Shown here one piece after another: positions 1 to 12,069 of a DNA stretch of 64,000 nucleotides; position 1 is the first letter of the stretch, and each line of letters starts with the position of its first letter. This DNA comes from Chromobotia macracanthus (lineage: Eukaryota > Chordata > Actinopteri > Cypriniformes > Botiidae), in NCBI GenBank assembly GCA_036877525.1, contig JAZGTH010000002.1:2154001-2218000 (forward strand), written 5' to 3'. Under the pieces are notes generated by a model. That model was not told the origin of the DNA, did not search any database, and saw only the letters and a program-made list of their open reading frames with translations. Both the position numbers and the translations under genes were made by a program.

Positions 1-1505
1 TGTTAGGATCATGTGGATAGGGGATTGCCATAAACAGCACAGCCCCCTTGCTGTACTCACTTTTAAAATACTTCCAGCTGTTCCTCTTTAGCAGATGCTT
101 ACCTTAATATTTTCTGTCTTTTCGATCTGAACCTCAGGCCACAGAGGCCATGAGCCTACGTGGCTGTCTTTTCAAAGAGCTAATCACAGACTGGGTTCCA
201 GACTTCAGACTGAAAGACATAGACTGGTGAACAGGGTTTATTCCCTAAGAAGCTGTGTTGCCTGCAAGAATTGTCAGAAGGGGGCCAAAGATATAGAAAG
301 TGTGATGGAAGTGGGGTGCTCTTAAACTCACAGACAGCCAGAAAGAATGATCACTGAATTCAGAAGGCACACAGCCAAAGAGGTGCCTGATATTTGGAAA
401 ACAAACAGGTCATTCGTCATGTGCCTTAATCACCACCTTTAATCAAAACAGTTGCCATATTTTTAAGTAGGTGCCAAATGACCTCTGACTATTTGATTAT
501 CTGTCTGTTTCGTTTGGCAAAGGCCGATTTTGTTTCAGTTTGTAAAATGTAAATCATCCAAAAATGTATGGTTATTAGAATAAAAGAAAGCATTATTGTC
601 CATCCCTAAACTATAACTATAACTTAACTATAACTTGGGCTAAAGCAGATCATACAAAAAACATCAGATTGTACAAATTTATATGAATTAACCACCAATT
701 TGCTAAAATGTAAAACAGTTATGAATTGTGATTATGATATGAAATTGTGTTGGTCATGCTGTGCATTAGATAAAGTTGTTATAAAGCTATACTCCAATTT
801 ATGTAGATATTTGGGAACATACTGTTTCTGCATGGAAACACATTTCTCAAGAATAAAGTGTTAGCTGAGACTAAGAATGTGCCAAAACAGAATTATGTCA
901 ACCTGTGACCCTGTGATACAGAATGCCAAGAGCAGGTAAAAATGAAAGCCTACTGCACATAGAACACCTACAAGATAGAAACACTAACAAGCCTACTAAA
1001 TCATGTTCCTGAGGAAGCAATGCCTTGTTCTTCAGATTCCGTCATTATTCAATGCTGTTCACACCTCCACAGCTTACAAACCTCTTCTGTACATATATAA
1101 ACATCCATACACACTTATTTTTCCTCTCTCATTCTGCATGCACACATGCTGAAGATATCTAGAGGACTCATTTTGTTTTTGTATCCTACTGTGTCATTAC
1201 TTGAACAAATGGGGTGTAATGCGGGAGGTGACAAACAAGCTTGTACTTGTAAATTATTTAAACAGTGCTTTGAAGAAAATTGGAAAAGTATATCCATATT
1301 GGGTTATTTATCCAAAATATATTGTAAAAACAAAACTTTATTTAAATGAAAGAAAATCTATATGTATTTCAATAAGTTGGACAAAATTATATTATGTATA
1401 GTTGTTTTAGACACATGCATTTATAAGTAGATTTTAAAAATGATAAACCACCTTTAACATCCTTATCTGTGACTGATTGTACAAGTATTGTTGCAAAATG
1501 TGGCC
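1..1505. other. Non-coding, AT-rich stretch
   Basis: I see no exon with coding character here. Open frames are short and made of low-complexity AT-rich codons. The stretch probably belongs to intron 1 of the minus-strand BMP1/tolloid-like gene whose first exon lies at 11644-11788; that assignment is inference from gene orientation. Confidence 0.4.
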
Positions 1506-1510
1506 ACATA

Positions 1511-1893
1511 CAGTGGGGTCCAAAAGTCTGACATAAAAAAACAACACAAAAAAATCTGGAAAAATTGGAAACAAACTCAGTAAGGACACAATGCAACTAC
1601 GCTAAATAAGAAAATGTTACATTTCTGAAGTGTTTTTACATCACTAATGCAATGTAAACAAATCTGTGACATTGACCAATTTCTCTGCTTTTGTTGATGC
1701 ACATGTTTTTGGTCATGTTGGGATAACATGAATCATCAGGTTTTCACAAACTTGGAGTCTGTGCCAGTTCAATTGCATGCTGCCAGTGAAGAAAAAAGGG
1801 GACGTACCAGATATTTACATTTTCACTGAAAAATTATAATATAAATATAAGAAAAACATTACAAAAATGCAAATGCACATTTAAACCCCACTG
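1511..1893. mobile_element. MITE with CAGTGGGG termini (Tc1/mariner-type)
   Basis: The left end reads CAGTGGGGTCCAAAAGTC and the right end is its imperfect inverse (...AAACCCCACTG). Both are flanked by TA, the target duplication of Tc1/mariner transposons. The CAGTGGGGTCCAAAAGTCTGA terminus is, from general knowledge, a very common teleost repeat end. The 383-bp interior is AT-rich with no transposase frame, so this is a non-autonomous copy. Confidence 0.65.
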
Positions 1894-2200
1894 TACTTTG
1901 TAGTGGATTGTTTTGGAAATATTTTGGTGGCAGGCAGTGGAATTTGAATGCACAGAAAGTACAGCATATAATATAACCTTGATGGATACGTATATAAGAT
2001 ACAGGAAGTTACTTTTCAGGAAGTTCCTGGAATGGCAGATGTATCAAGAACAGATGTGTTCCTTAGCATGATTTTCCCACACATTTCTAACCTCCTCTGA
2101 CCTTCTCTTATCTGAGTCAAACAAACTCAAGCCGTGTGCTGACAATCGGGTGACAGCCTGAGCAGGCTGCCTTTAAACACCTTCTAAGTGACAGCTGACT

Positions 2201-2264
2201 GGGGCAGGTGTGGCCTACTGGTTAGTGAGTCGGGTTTTTGTAATCAGAAGGTTGCAAATTTGTG
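2201..2264 (+). repeat. tRNA-derived SINE head, truncated
   Basis: GGGGCAGGTGTGGCCTACTGGTTAG resembles the A-box region of fish tRNA-derived SINEs, and 'GTAATCAGAAGGTTGCAAATT' fits the segment leading into the B box. The B box is degenerate and no SINE body follows, so this is an old 5' fragment. Confidence 0.5.
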
Positions 2265-4180
2265 ACTTTCACTACACTTCAGTGTCGAGGAGTAACTAAA
2301 AGTAACATTGATACTAACGTAACTACATTTTAAGCAGTGGTATAGTAGTTAAACAAGCTGAAACAATCACACATGCTTTATTATCAGAATATTCCTATAT
2401 TCTTATAGTGAAAGGCACTAATTTTAGCAAATCAATTTATTTCAATGAACTGTTTTGAGTTCTATTATGTGTTTCTGTGTTAGATACCCATTTTTAAAAT
2501 AAATTTAAAAATCTTATATCTTAAAAAATATTTATCTTAAAAATGCCTACTTAACTATCTCAATATAGCTAGTTCTTTTGTACTAGTAACTTGAAACTTG
2601 GTAGCTTTAATGTAATGCAACTTTAGACTTAAAGGTAACGTGTAGTTTTACTTTCTTATATCCCATGTGTAATGTAATGCAATGCTATGACTATTCATCA
2701 TTGACAATAAGGTATTCGTAATATAATTAGCAACCAATTTTTTTAATCAATCTGGTGATGCAAATCATTCAGAAATTACACGCCACACTTTTTCAAAGTA
2801 GCTTCCCCAATGCTGGATAGCTGGGAGTAAGGTAGCCAATATAGCTGAGGCTGTGTGCTGGTCCCAGAACAGCTTTAACGTGAATTATTTACAAAGGCAG
2901 TGGCAAAAATGAGTTCAAACGTGCAGCAGGACGATATATGGGTAAAGGCTAAGCTGCCAGATGAGTCTGAATGAAACGCAGTCACATCGGCTGGCAGACA
3001 GACGCACAAGCCTGCAGAACCAGCCCATGTTGGCATGCACTGAATGACCTACAGTCTGGAGGCAGGCTCACCTCTTCCCACTCTGCTAGATCAATCTAAC
3101 TCTCGGTTTCTGTGATCCTCACCAAAGGGGTGAAAGGCGGGGAACAGAGTGGAAATCTTTGGTTTGGGTACAACTATAAATGTCTGCGATTGGATGCATG
3201 AAAACTCTCAAGTAAGTGTATCTTTAAGGGGAAAAATTCCCTGAGGAAAGGGATTCCTATAAGAGCATTGCAACAAAGAACTTCACAGTCACCCTTACCT
3301 AGATGTTTATATTTCATAACAGTTTCTGTCAAAACATGGCAACAGCAAACAGCTATAGTTACAAAATTGGCCACAGTAAATGGTACATACCTCGATGAGG
3401 CGTATGATGATGATGATATGAAACATGCTGGATAAGCGGGTTTCCCTCGCACATACAGCTACACAAACAATCTTTATAAACACATTGTACTGTACATTTA
3501 TTCATGTCACAGACACCCTAATGATCACAACTGCTATGATAAACATGTGCAGCACTAATGCAAACATATAAATGAATGATTACTGATCACAGACACTATT
3601 TACCTATATTGTGTCAGCTGCAAAGCGCCTCATTTTTATTTTGTTACACAGAATTATTAGCATTGATTATTGACACTGTTACAATAAAAAGAAATGAATA
3701 ACCATAAAAAGGAGTCAAGGGAAAACCGGTGTTACACTTAAGCTAAACTAATTTACGTGACTGCCTGGACATTTTATAACATAAAATTAGCATGCATGGT
3801 TTGATACAATTGAACAAATATTTCGATCTCTGAAAACGCACTCAGTAGTCCTCTTTAGTTAATGTGAAATCAGCCATCATGTCTGAGGCTTAAGGGAGCT
3901 GTGTTGCTCCCGTTATTTATATTTAAAAAAAAAAAACATTTAAGCAGTTAACGGGAAATATTTAGTGACAGCCTTAAGGCTCCTTAAGTGGACCCTTAGG
4001 TTTTTACTTGCAACCCATGTTTCACTGAGGGTACCCTTAACCTTATAATTAAGTTTTCTTAAGGGTTTTCATGCAACTGGGACCTGTTTCACAGCACCAC
4101 TGATGAACTCGATACATTGAGACCGGATCGAAAATTACACAGAGTTTAAGTGAACCCTATAACTTAGGGTCTTACAAGGT
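2265..4180. other. Non-coding stretch with short palindromes
   Basis: No exon is recognisable. The only structure I see is a CCTTAAG/CTTAAGG-rich patch around 3960-4070 (for example GCCTTAAGGC near 3973), which may be the end of an unclassified repeat. Confidence 0.3.
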
Positions 4181-4534
4181 CTTACAAATTAAACTTTTTT
4201 ATTTGTTGTGCTGAGGCCAGATTATAGAAATAATGTTGACAGACCAATATTACGTAACAGAGATACATAATCTCTCTAATCCCTTTGGAAGAAAGAATTT
4301 TGTTACTGTTTGGTTTTTGTTCTATGCCTGAGACTGCCCACGTAAGTTTAACCTGTCTTATGCATATATTTTTATATTTATATACATATATTATACCTGC
4401 ATGCATATAGTCTATATACGTATTTATATGCATATGTTCAGATAACTTACTTTCAGTAAGATTCAGAGGGATTACTTTAGGGTCCTCCCACCTTAGTTCT
4501 GGTTGGTCTGCTTTTCCTCTAATATATGGCTGTA

Positions 4535-6640
4535 AATATATTGTCATGGAACATCAGTGGGTTAAATAGCCCTATAAAGCGACCCGAAAACTTTACCTTT
4601 ACAAAAAAGGTAAAAAACTTTACCTTCTAACATTATCTAAGTTGTTAAAAGATCTCTATGGCCCCATACTAGAGTCTCATTTGAAATCTCTTCTTCTTTA
4701 GCCATCAACAAAACGAAATGGGTGCTGATAGTTTTTAAGCGTAATATTGATTTTTCAATTATAAGTTCAGGTGGAGACACAGAAGGCCAAATCCCTTATG
4801 CTGTTGGTTCCCTAAACAATACTAAATATGCCTTTGTGTCTGTATATGGACTTACCAAGGATGACCCCTTATTTTTTCAAGAATTATTATGTTTAATTGT
4901 GAGTTTAGAGAACTGTCTGAGTTCAAAGCCAAAGAAGTAAATGTTCTTAAATCAGAATTTAAATCTATATATCTACATAGAGCTGAACTCATCATACATC
5001 GTACTAGATACTCTTATTACTTCCATGGAGAATGCTGTTCTGAGCTGTTGGCTTAGAGGTTGAAAGATGTTTAATCTAAGGCCAGGGTGGACATGAGGGT
5101 TCAGTATATACTCAACCTAAAGATGTAAACAAAGCATCTGAATCCTACTATCAACAGTTGTATACTTTAGAATCCAGCACTGACCCAACAAATTATGATA
5201 GTCCTTAAACATTTAAACTGTACTAAATTAAATGACTCTCAGGACGATATATTGGATAGTCCTTTGACAATTGAGTAATTAGAATCTGCCCTGGATTCCA
5301 TGAGTAGTAATAAAGCCCCTGTGTTAGACAGGATTGCCCCAGAGTTATTGAAGATATTATGGGACATAGTACCCTTGACTCTTAACTCTCTTAATTTTGC
5401 TTTAAAAAAGGTGCTTTACACAGGGACCAAAACACAGTTTTGATAATTTTGCTGCAGAAGGGTGAAAGAGTAGGTTTGGCTCTTTTTTCTTGCAAGCTGT
5501 CAAAACTATTTATTTTGAATGTTCAGCCAAGATACATATTGGTTCTTATATTTCTCCTTCCTTCTATCTTTTAATTTATCATTGCAGCCTTTGGCCCAAA
5601 TGATTAGATACAAAACGTCCCATTAAATTTCACTCTATGCTGATGACGTTTTATTGTCTCAAATATCACAAACTCAGTCAATAAATTCTTAAAATTATTT
5701 GATACTTTTGGTAAACTGTCTGGTTAAAAATTTTATTTAACTGCAAAATCAGATTCCGGCCTTACCCACTTTGACTCCAATCAGTGACCAGTTTAGTTTA
5801 GTTTTTCCTTTATTATCTCACATTTCCAAGTGGAACTATCAGTCTCTTCCTGATAAAATGACAAGTAATCTTCTCTGTTGGTCACTCTTCTTGTCGCTTC
5901 ATGGTCGGATAGTCACTATTAAGATGAATATACTTCTGAGGCTAGGTTTTTTGTTTTCACTGTTATCTCTGGCACAACCTGTTGGTTATTTTAAAGAGCT
6001 TGATATAGCAGTAACAAAATTCTTGTGGAATAATAAACAGCCCAGAATTTGTCTCAAATGTATGCACCTGCTAAAACCTCATGGTGACTTATCTCTACCA
6101 GATTTTTGGTCCTATTATTTAGCATACCAAATGAGGCCACTTAGGTCTTGTTTAGACTATGGATGTTGACTCTCTTATGGTACGACAGTACTCAAACATT
6201 CCGACTGAGAACTTAACACTGTGATTGATTGGGACACTGTCTGGGGCAATTGTTTTGTTATTTAAAAAAACCCAGCTCGTCAAATTATTCATTTTAGGTT
6301 AATCTATAAGGCATATGCCACTTCCTGTTTATTATATAAAATCAAAAGAAAGTCTGACCCTTTTGTCACCTGTGTGGCAGCACAAGTCGAGGTACATACA
6401 TGTTCTGGGACTGTTCTCGAATCGAGCTATTCTGGTCCTTGGTGTGGGACTTTTTGACTGATTTTCTGAGGACCCACTGTTTTTTTCTCTTGAAGGACCA
6501 TTTTTCGCTTTAACTGTCAATGAAAAGAGGATTCTGTCTGCTGCCATTACTGCTGCCAAAAAAGATATCCTAAAATTGTAGCTGGATCCATCTACCATAG
6601 CTATGTTTACTTGGATGTCCTGTTTGCTGGACATTGCCCT
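4535..6640 (+). mobile_element. Decayed L1-type LINE (ORF2 remnants)
   Basis: Plus-strand fragments match the order of an L1 ORF2. An endonuclease start 'SWNISGLNSP' is near 4545. An endonuclease middle segment ('VSVYGLTKDDP') is near 4840. A long C-terminal reverse-transcriptase segment with 'TIKMNILLRLGFLF' and 'KFLWNNKQPRI' lies at 5771-6169. Frames are broken by many stops and shifts, the core RT motif is not readable, and no poly-A tail is evident. The copy is dead. The assignment rests on motif recognition. Confidence 0.6.
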
Positions 6641-6717
6641 TTTGGAGTGTTGAAATCTTGAGATATACTTGTTAACCCTAAATGTTGGTCATAATTTTAT
6701 TTCCCTTTCAGTCAGTC

Positions 6718-6915
6718 ACGTTCAACGCTACGTCAACGTACTGATGTATGGGGTCTCGCTTGAGAGCCCTATCACCTTCAAGTAGTAGAAAAAGGCACCA
6801 ATGAACATTGGCCCGAGAAGGAGCCAATGAGCACTGGGCAACGGATTTGCAGGCCACACCTACCTGGAAGCGGATGTATAAAGCCGTCCGCAGCTCGCTT
6901 ACATTCATATTTTTG
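6718..6915 (+). repeat. Left inverted terminal repeat of the DIRS-type element
   Basis: This 200-bp block is mirrored at 8050-8262 with scattered differences. It includes a TATAAA-like box near 6877 (GTATAAAGC), a plausible element promoter. Confidence 0.65.
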
Positions 6916-7227
6916 CTTCCGATTTTGAGTTCTCCAGCATCTGCTGTGTGTGACGCCACAATCAGCAGTTCTCACTCGCTTCTGGTGGCAGTTCCCCTCA
7001 GAGCTTCGGCAGACCTGGTTATAAAAGAGCTTATTTCCTCTACATAGTGAATTTCCCACCGGGTGAGTCCCCATCGGACCTCCCAGTCCTCTGCAGCGTT
7101 GGGATTAGAAATGCCAAGTAATGGCGGCACTCCCCCCGTGGGACCCCTTATCACTTTCTGTGCTCTGGATGAGAGCAGATGAGCTGACGGCCATGCTTGC
7201 CTGGGCAGCTGCGGTCACTGGACTGGA

Positions 7228-7930
7228 GTGGAACCCTCTGCCCAGTCCAGAGTGCTCGCAGCTGGACGATTGGTTCCTCTGGGCCACACGGGAATCCTAG
7301 TGCCGGTGCCTTTCTTCCTGGAAGTCCATGAGGAGGTTCAAAAGTCATGGAAGGCACAATTTTTCTGCCCAAAACCCTCCCCCTCCACTCTCACTATCCT
7401 CAATGGGGGACTGCCAAGGGACATGTGGAAATCCTTCCTGTGGAGTGTGCAATTGCGGTGCACCTGTGCCCGCCAATTGCTGCCACCTGGAGGAGTCGCT
7501 TGTGTCTCCCAGCCAAAGTCTGTAAGACTATGGCAGCTCTCACTGCCAAGCTTACAGTGCCGCTGGACAGGCAGCCTCCAGCCTGCATGCCATGGCCATC
7601 CTGCAGGTTCATTAAGGCAAGGCACTCAAGCAGCTCCATGAGGGTTGTTCTGAGCTGGGGTTGATGCAAAAAAAAAAGTCACGGCGCAGGCCCTTGACCA
7701 GAGTATGTCCACCTTGGTGGTCCAGGAGCACCATCGTTGACTAAATCGTGTGGAGATGCGGAACACTGACAAAGTTTGCTTTTTCGATGCCCCCATCTCC
7801 CAAGGTGGCCTCCTGGGTTTGTTCCGCTGCCAGGCCATCACCTGATGGTACCCCCATTCTCAATAAAAGAGCAGTTCCTCCCACTCCAGCCCCAACTGGA
7901 TGCTGCCTGACAGTAAGAGACGCATTGCTT
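7228..7930 (+). pseudogene. DIRS ORF1 (gag-like) remnant
   Basis: From about 7228 to 7930 the plus strand encodes pieces of a DIRS ORF1-like protein spread over different frames: 'VPFFLEVHEEVQKSWKAQ' in one, 'AVHLCPPIAATWRSRLCLPA' in another, then 'LDQSMSTLVVQE' and 'DAPISQGGL' after a poly-A run at 7667-7676. At least two frameshifts and several stops show it is not functional. There is no pol-like sequence downstream before the right inverted repeat. Confidence 0.6.
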
Positions 7931-8049
7931 TCTCACTCCTGAGCGCGTTTTTACTTTGCCAAGGCAGGTGAGGCTGCGTTCGCGGGAACAGAGACGTTAC
8001 GTCCCCTTGTCACATGCCTGATTCACTGCTAATCAGCCAGGACACGTCG

Positions 8050-8262
8050 GCTTCTTAGCACAAACCTGAATGAAAGTGAGCTGCGGCCAGCTTTATACAC
8101 CTGCTACCGGGTAGGCGTGACTTGGCCCACAACTTCTTTGCCCAATGCTTATTGGCTCTTTCCTCTCGGGCCAATGTTCATTGGTGCAGTTTTTATACTA
8201 CTTGAAGGTGATAGGGCTCTCAAGTGAGACCCCATATGTCAGTACATTGACGTTTTCTGACG
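8050..8262 (-). repeat. Right inverted terminal repeat of the DIRS-type element
   Basis: Reverse complement of 6718-6915. The TATA-like box (GTATAAAGC on the minus strand) and the 'CACCAATGAACATTGG' block are both retained, so both copies keep the promoter-like part. Confidence 0.65.
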
Positions 8263-11200
8263 TTTGATGATTCATTCAAATCACTTTGAATTAATGCAAT
8301 TACAAACCTCTGACAAATTGGGATGAAATCATGTATGCTTGAATCACAAAGTGTGTGACTGCACAACACTTAAAACAACTACATTTCCATTTTTGTATTG
8401 AATGTTCTAATTAATGTGGAATGACTCACATTTGAAAGTTGAAATAAAAAAACACCAATCCTGCAAAAGGAAAAATGGTTTAAGAACTATGGGAGGGTGT
8501 GATGTTAACAGCTGTGCATGCATGACACAGTCCCTGGCTCAGTTGGCGGCTCCAGATGAACTGTCTGTGCTTGTGGTTTTCCATGCCGAGCTATGAGACA
8601 AACTCCAAAAAGGAAAGAGAAAGAATTTAAGAAACCTAGATTTCTGGGTGAGTTGTGCAACAGGGAATGAGGTCAAAGAGAGCTTTATTAAACCAATGCT
8701 GGGAAAAAAACACAGGAAAACAGTTAGCCATGTGAGAGCTACAAACATGAATTAAGAATTAAGCATTAAGCATTAAGCAGAATTAAGCACTTAGACAACA
8801 TGTGTAAGACAGATAAGAAAAAATCTACAAAACTGTGAACTCGCTTTACAGTTCAGAAAACTAGACAACATTCAATTCAAAATTGACATGGTTTACTTTC
8901 CTGATGTATGCAAAGTTTAAAAATTTAGGAATTTACACATTAAAAAAATGTATCACACTTGATACTAAAAGAACAATTAAACCAATTAATGTGACTGGTT
9001 TTAACCACAAGTCTGTTTGACGACATAGAACAGGGTAAGTAAATGTTCTACTGTATCTCAAAATAAACAATAAACACAACTGTGTTCCTACTCATTTCTT
9101 GTACATGCAGACCTCACTACTCACATATTCTCAGTTACAGCTGTGACACTTCAGCCTCATCCAGAACCCTGTCCCTTTCCACCACTCAGGTCTGACTGGT
9201 AATGAGTAAAGACCCTTGGTAAAGAAATGGACCCTTATTATTTAGAAAGACATGCTTTATCCAGGGTTATAAAATTCAGCCTCGTCAGAGAGTCAGGCAC
9301 ATCACTGATGAACATATTTGGGGCTATCAAGGATTGGGCAATACAAACAAGTATTTCTCAAGAACTGAAAACTTCATTTCCTGCATTAATTAAACGCATC
9401 ACTTCCATAGTGGCGTTACTTTACAAAAACAGCTTGTCCTGAGGTTTTAACAGCATTTGAGGTTAAATTGTTTACATGACATAAAGAAAATGAAACTGGG
9501 GGAACAGCTGTGAATGATGGAATACATTCATTGTATCATGTCACAATGGCTGATAAATTCTGACAGCAACTTATGTAAATATCTTCCTTCCTTTTTACAG
9601 TAAACAATATATCAAATAAATAAAACAAACCTGAATATGGAGAAATTACAACAAAGTAAAACCCTTCTCTTACTAAAGCTAACTTGAATGACGCATGAAA
9701 TGTGATAGCAAGGATTTGCACACAAAAACAGAAACGCCAGGGCTTGACGTCGCTTGAATCACAGAGTGATCCAGAAGGTTAATCCTTGTATGAGATTGAC
9801 GCCCCTTTAGTCTTTGTGGGTCAACCGGCCTAATCTGCCTGGAATACCAATTTCAGATGGTGGGCAGTGTTATTGTTATAGCCACTTGTTAAGAAAAAGT
9901 CTGTCTCTCAGAGGGGTGAAAATGTAAAAATGAACAGCCAAGGGCCCTATTCAGCTGCAAATGAGGACAAGTACGACCTGAAAGAGTGAAAAAAACTAAG
10001 ATGAAAGAAAGGGAATTAGAAAGGCGATGGAGAGGTGACACAGATGAGTTAATAGAGACCGGGATCCCTCAGATTTGACAAGTCTCCAGAGTGACCTGAG
10101 AGAGAGACTGAACTGAGCTTGAAAAACCTTGTTTCACCTTAAATTAATCTGCTTAACACTGCTCAGTAAAACTCAATGTAGCAATCGAAATAACATCCTG
10201 CAGGTGGAAAAACAACATAAACCAATAACACCTCACCATAAGCTGAATATTATAGTCAACACGTACTGTTTGTAGTTTTGTGTTTTTTACCTAGTTAAAA
10301 AATCAGTTCATTTCACTGTATCAAAGATTTCGATACATCAACCACAGAGGCAGGATCTCATTTGAAGTTACATAAAAGTTACAAACTATGGGGACTTATA
10401 GACAGGTCTACCATAGTGGAACCTAAAATACACAGTGTACTTTTAAGGGAAATTAAGCTCTATGAATAGCTTACTAATAGTTGTCTCTGCACGTTTAAAA
10501 CATTACATGCAGACAATTTGGTCAGACCATTTGTGGGGCTTTTTCTTTCTTAGTAAACAGCTGTGATTTTAATCTCTTCTTGAGTAACTACAAATTAAGG
10601 GCACCTGCTCTGGCAACATGAAATGTCAAAACAGTCTGTGTTTCTCTTGGGACATAAAAAATTAATGACTTCCCTAGAGCTACTAAACTATAATTATAAA
10701 AGACATAATTGGTTAAATTCAGGTCAGACAGCATACCTCTGGACATATTATACCCATACAGTATAGTAAATAGTATACCCACATATTCCTCTGGATATAT
10801 ACTGTACAAGTCTAGTCTAGGTGTAAGATTGGGGACATCAAACTGAACATTGCCCTTTGCCCTAAAACAAAGGGCAAAGGTGTTGTTTAAATAACAAACT
10901 ACCACAAGACTCTACTCATGTTATATGACAACAATACAGTATACTAGTTTTTGAAATCACTGTACAATACATTCAGTTTCACAAAATACTTACCAAAAAC
11001 TATACTCCAAGCATACTGCACACTGTACAGTAAACTGTATGCCAGTATACCATTAAAAACAATGTTTTGTGACGTCACTGTGTCGTATGACGTTGACATA
11101 AGACAGAGGGCATCAACATCATCCACAGTGCTGGATGACAACCAGCCGATGACTACGTCATTCGAGACTGTGACATGGAAAGCATTACTGAAAGCATATC

Positions 11201-11643
11201 GATAAACATATATTGCTACAGTAACACAATCTGCAACTGCAATAAGTTTTACAGATACTTTGTAAGGTAATTTACTTAATCAAATACGTTACTCAAAAAA
11301 CACGCGTTAACGTACACAGCATGCATTAGTGTGCGGTCGTAGATCAAATGTATCAAACTTTGTCGAAAACTGTTCGCAACAAAACAAAGAAAAACTTTCC
11401 GACTACCTGAAATATGTTTGTGTATTTAAATATTTCCGTGTAGCAAAATCTCTAAGACATGCTTATGCCAACATTTTACGGCAAAGTACATTCCTGTTTA
11501 TTATCGCTTAAAATCCCGTGTTTATTTTGCGTGGCTTCGCTGTCATCTACAGTTACACAGTTTATAGTTCGCGTACTAATCAAGAGCTTTCGCGCAAGCT
11601 TGCATTAATAAAATCAGATAAAATAAATGACTGTAGTGCTCAC
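8263..11643. other. Probable intron 1 of the BMP1/tolloid-like gene, proximal part
   Basis: No coding exon is visible; in particular no minus-strand segment resembles the tolloid prodomain or astacin motifs expected in exon 2 onward. A small tandem array of GAATTAAGCATTAAGCATTAAG lies at 8750-8790. A patch rich in CAGTATA/TACTGTA words spans 10740-11060. A perfect CRE-type palindrome, GTGACGTCAC, occurs near 11070. Confidence 0.4.
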
Positions 11644-11788
11644 CAGCTTTGCAGGGATCTTTATAGTCTATCACTTCTGGGGAGGTGCTGGTCTCCACAT
11701 AGTAACTAGGATCAAACGCGTCCAGATCGAGCGCTGTGAGCATGGCGAAGCTGGAGAGCAAGAACGCACACCTCGCTGCGAGGTCCAT
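11644..11788 (-). CDS. BMP1/tolloid-family metalloprotease, exon 1 (signal peptide and start of prodomain)
   Basis: The exon reads from ATG at 11788 leftward for 48 codons plus one base and ends at a consensus donor (G|GTGAGC). The first ~19 residues form a signal peptide (basic R at 6, then AFLLSSFAMLTA). An acidic stretch follows (LDLDAFDP, then PEVIDYKDPCKA). 'YKDPCKA' with a phase-1 junction right after it is what BMP1/TLL genes have at the end of exon 1, where the next codon makes 'AA'. These are secreted astacin proteases that process procollagens and chordin. An upstream in-frame ATG at 12067 is rejected because it adds no signal-like sequence. The rest of the gene lies to the left, probably beyond position 1, since no further exon was found. 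I cannot tell bmp1 from tll1. Confidence 0.7.
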
Positions 11789-11869
11789 GATTGGGATAGT
11801 GGGGCAGCAATAGAGGTACAGACGGAGAGATAATCGGGAGAGGGAGGGACGGAGAAAAATGGGAGGTTT

Positions 11870-11910
11870 TAGGGAAAATGAGATCCTTTTTGAGGGCGGG
11901 TTTAAAAGGA
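11870..11910 (-). promoter_or_regulatory. Possible core promoter of the BMP1/tolloid-like gene
   Basis: On the minus strand, CTTTTAAACCCGCCC places a TATA-like TTTAAA next to a GC box about 110 bp upstream of the chosen ATG. This spacing suits a short 5' UTR. It is motif-based only. Confidence 0.3.
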
Positions 11911-12069
11911 AAGCTCTGCCTCCACAAACACATTGTTTTCTTACAGCAGTGAGTAAGTAGTGCAGCTGGGCCCTGTGCCAGGCATATAGGTTGCGAGCTT
12001 TGCAGGAGGAAAATGTTGGTGTTTCTCTCACAGGTTTGTGACACACCTCAATGCGTGCTGTGCGCACTG

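Larger units (their letters stand above)
6718..8262 (+). mobile_element. DIRS-type retroelement, internally deleted, inverted terminal repeats
   Basis: The two ends are inverted copies of each other over about 200 bp: ACTGATGTATGGGGTCTCGC near 6740 is mirrored near 8240, followed on both sides by AGCCCTATCACCTTCAAGTA and by a TATAAAGC box. Inverted rather than direct terminal repeats mark DIRS retrotransposons. The interior carries plus-strand fragments of a DIRS-like ORF1, including 'VPFFLEVHEEVQKSW', 'VHLCPP', 'LDQSMSTLVVQE' and 'DAPISQGGL'. Reverse transcriptase and tyrosine recombinase are absent, so at about 1.55 kb this is a non-autonomous deletion derivative. Confidence 0.7.

Noticed and set aside
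11789..12067. N-terminal extension of the BMP1/tolloid-like exon to an upstream ATG
   Set aside because: The ATG at 11788 gives a proper signal peptide; the extension has no family resemblance and covers the promoter-like region.
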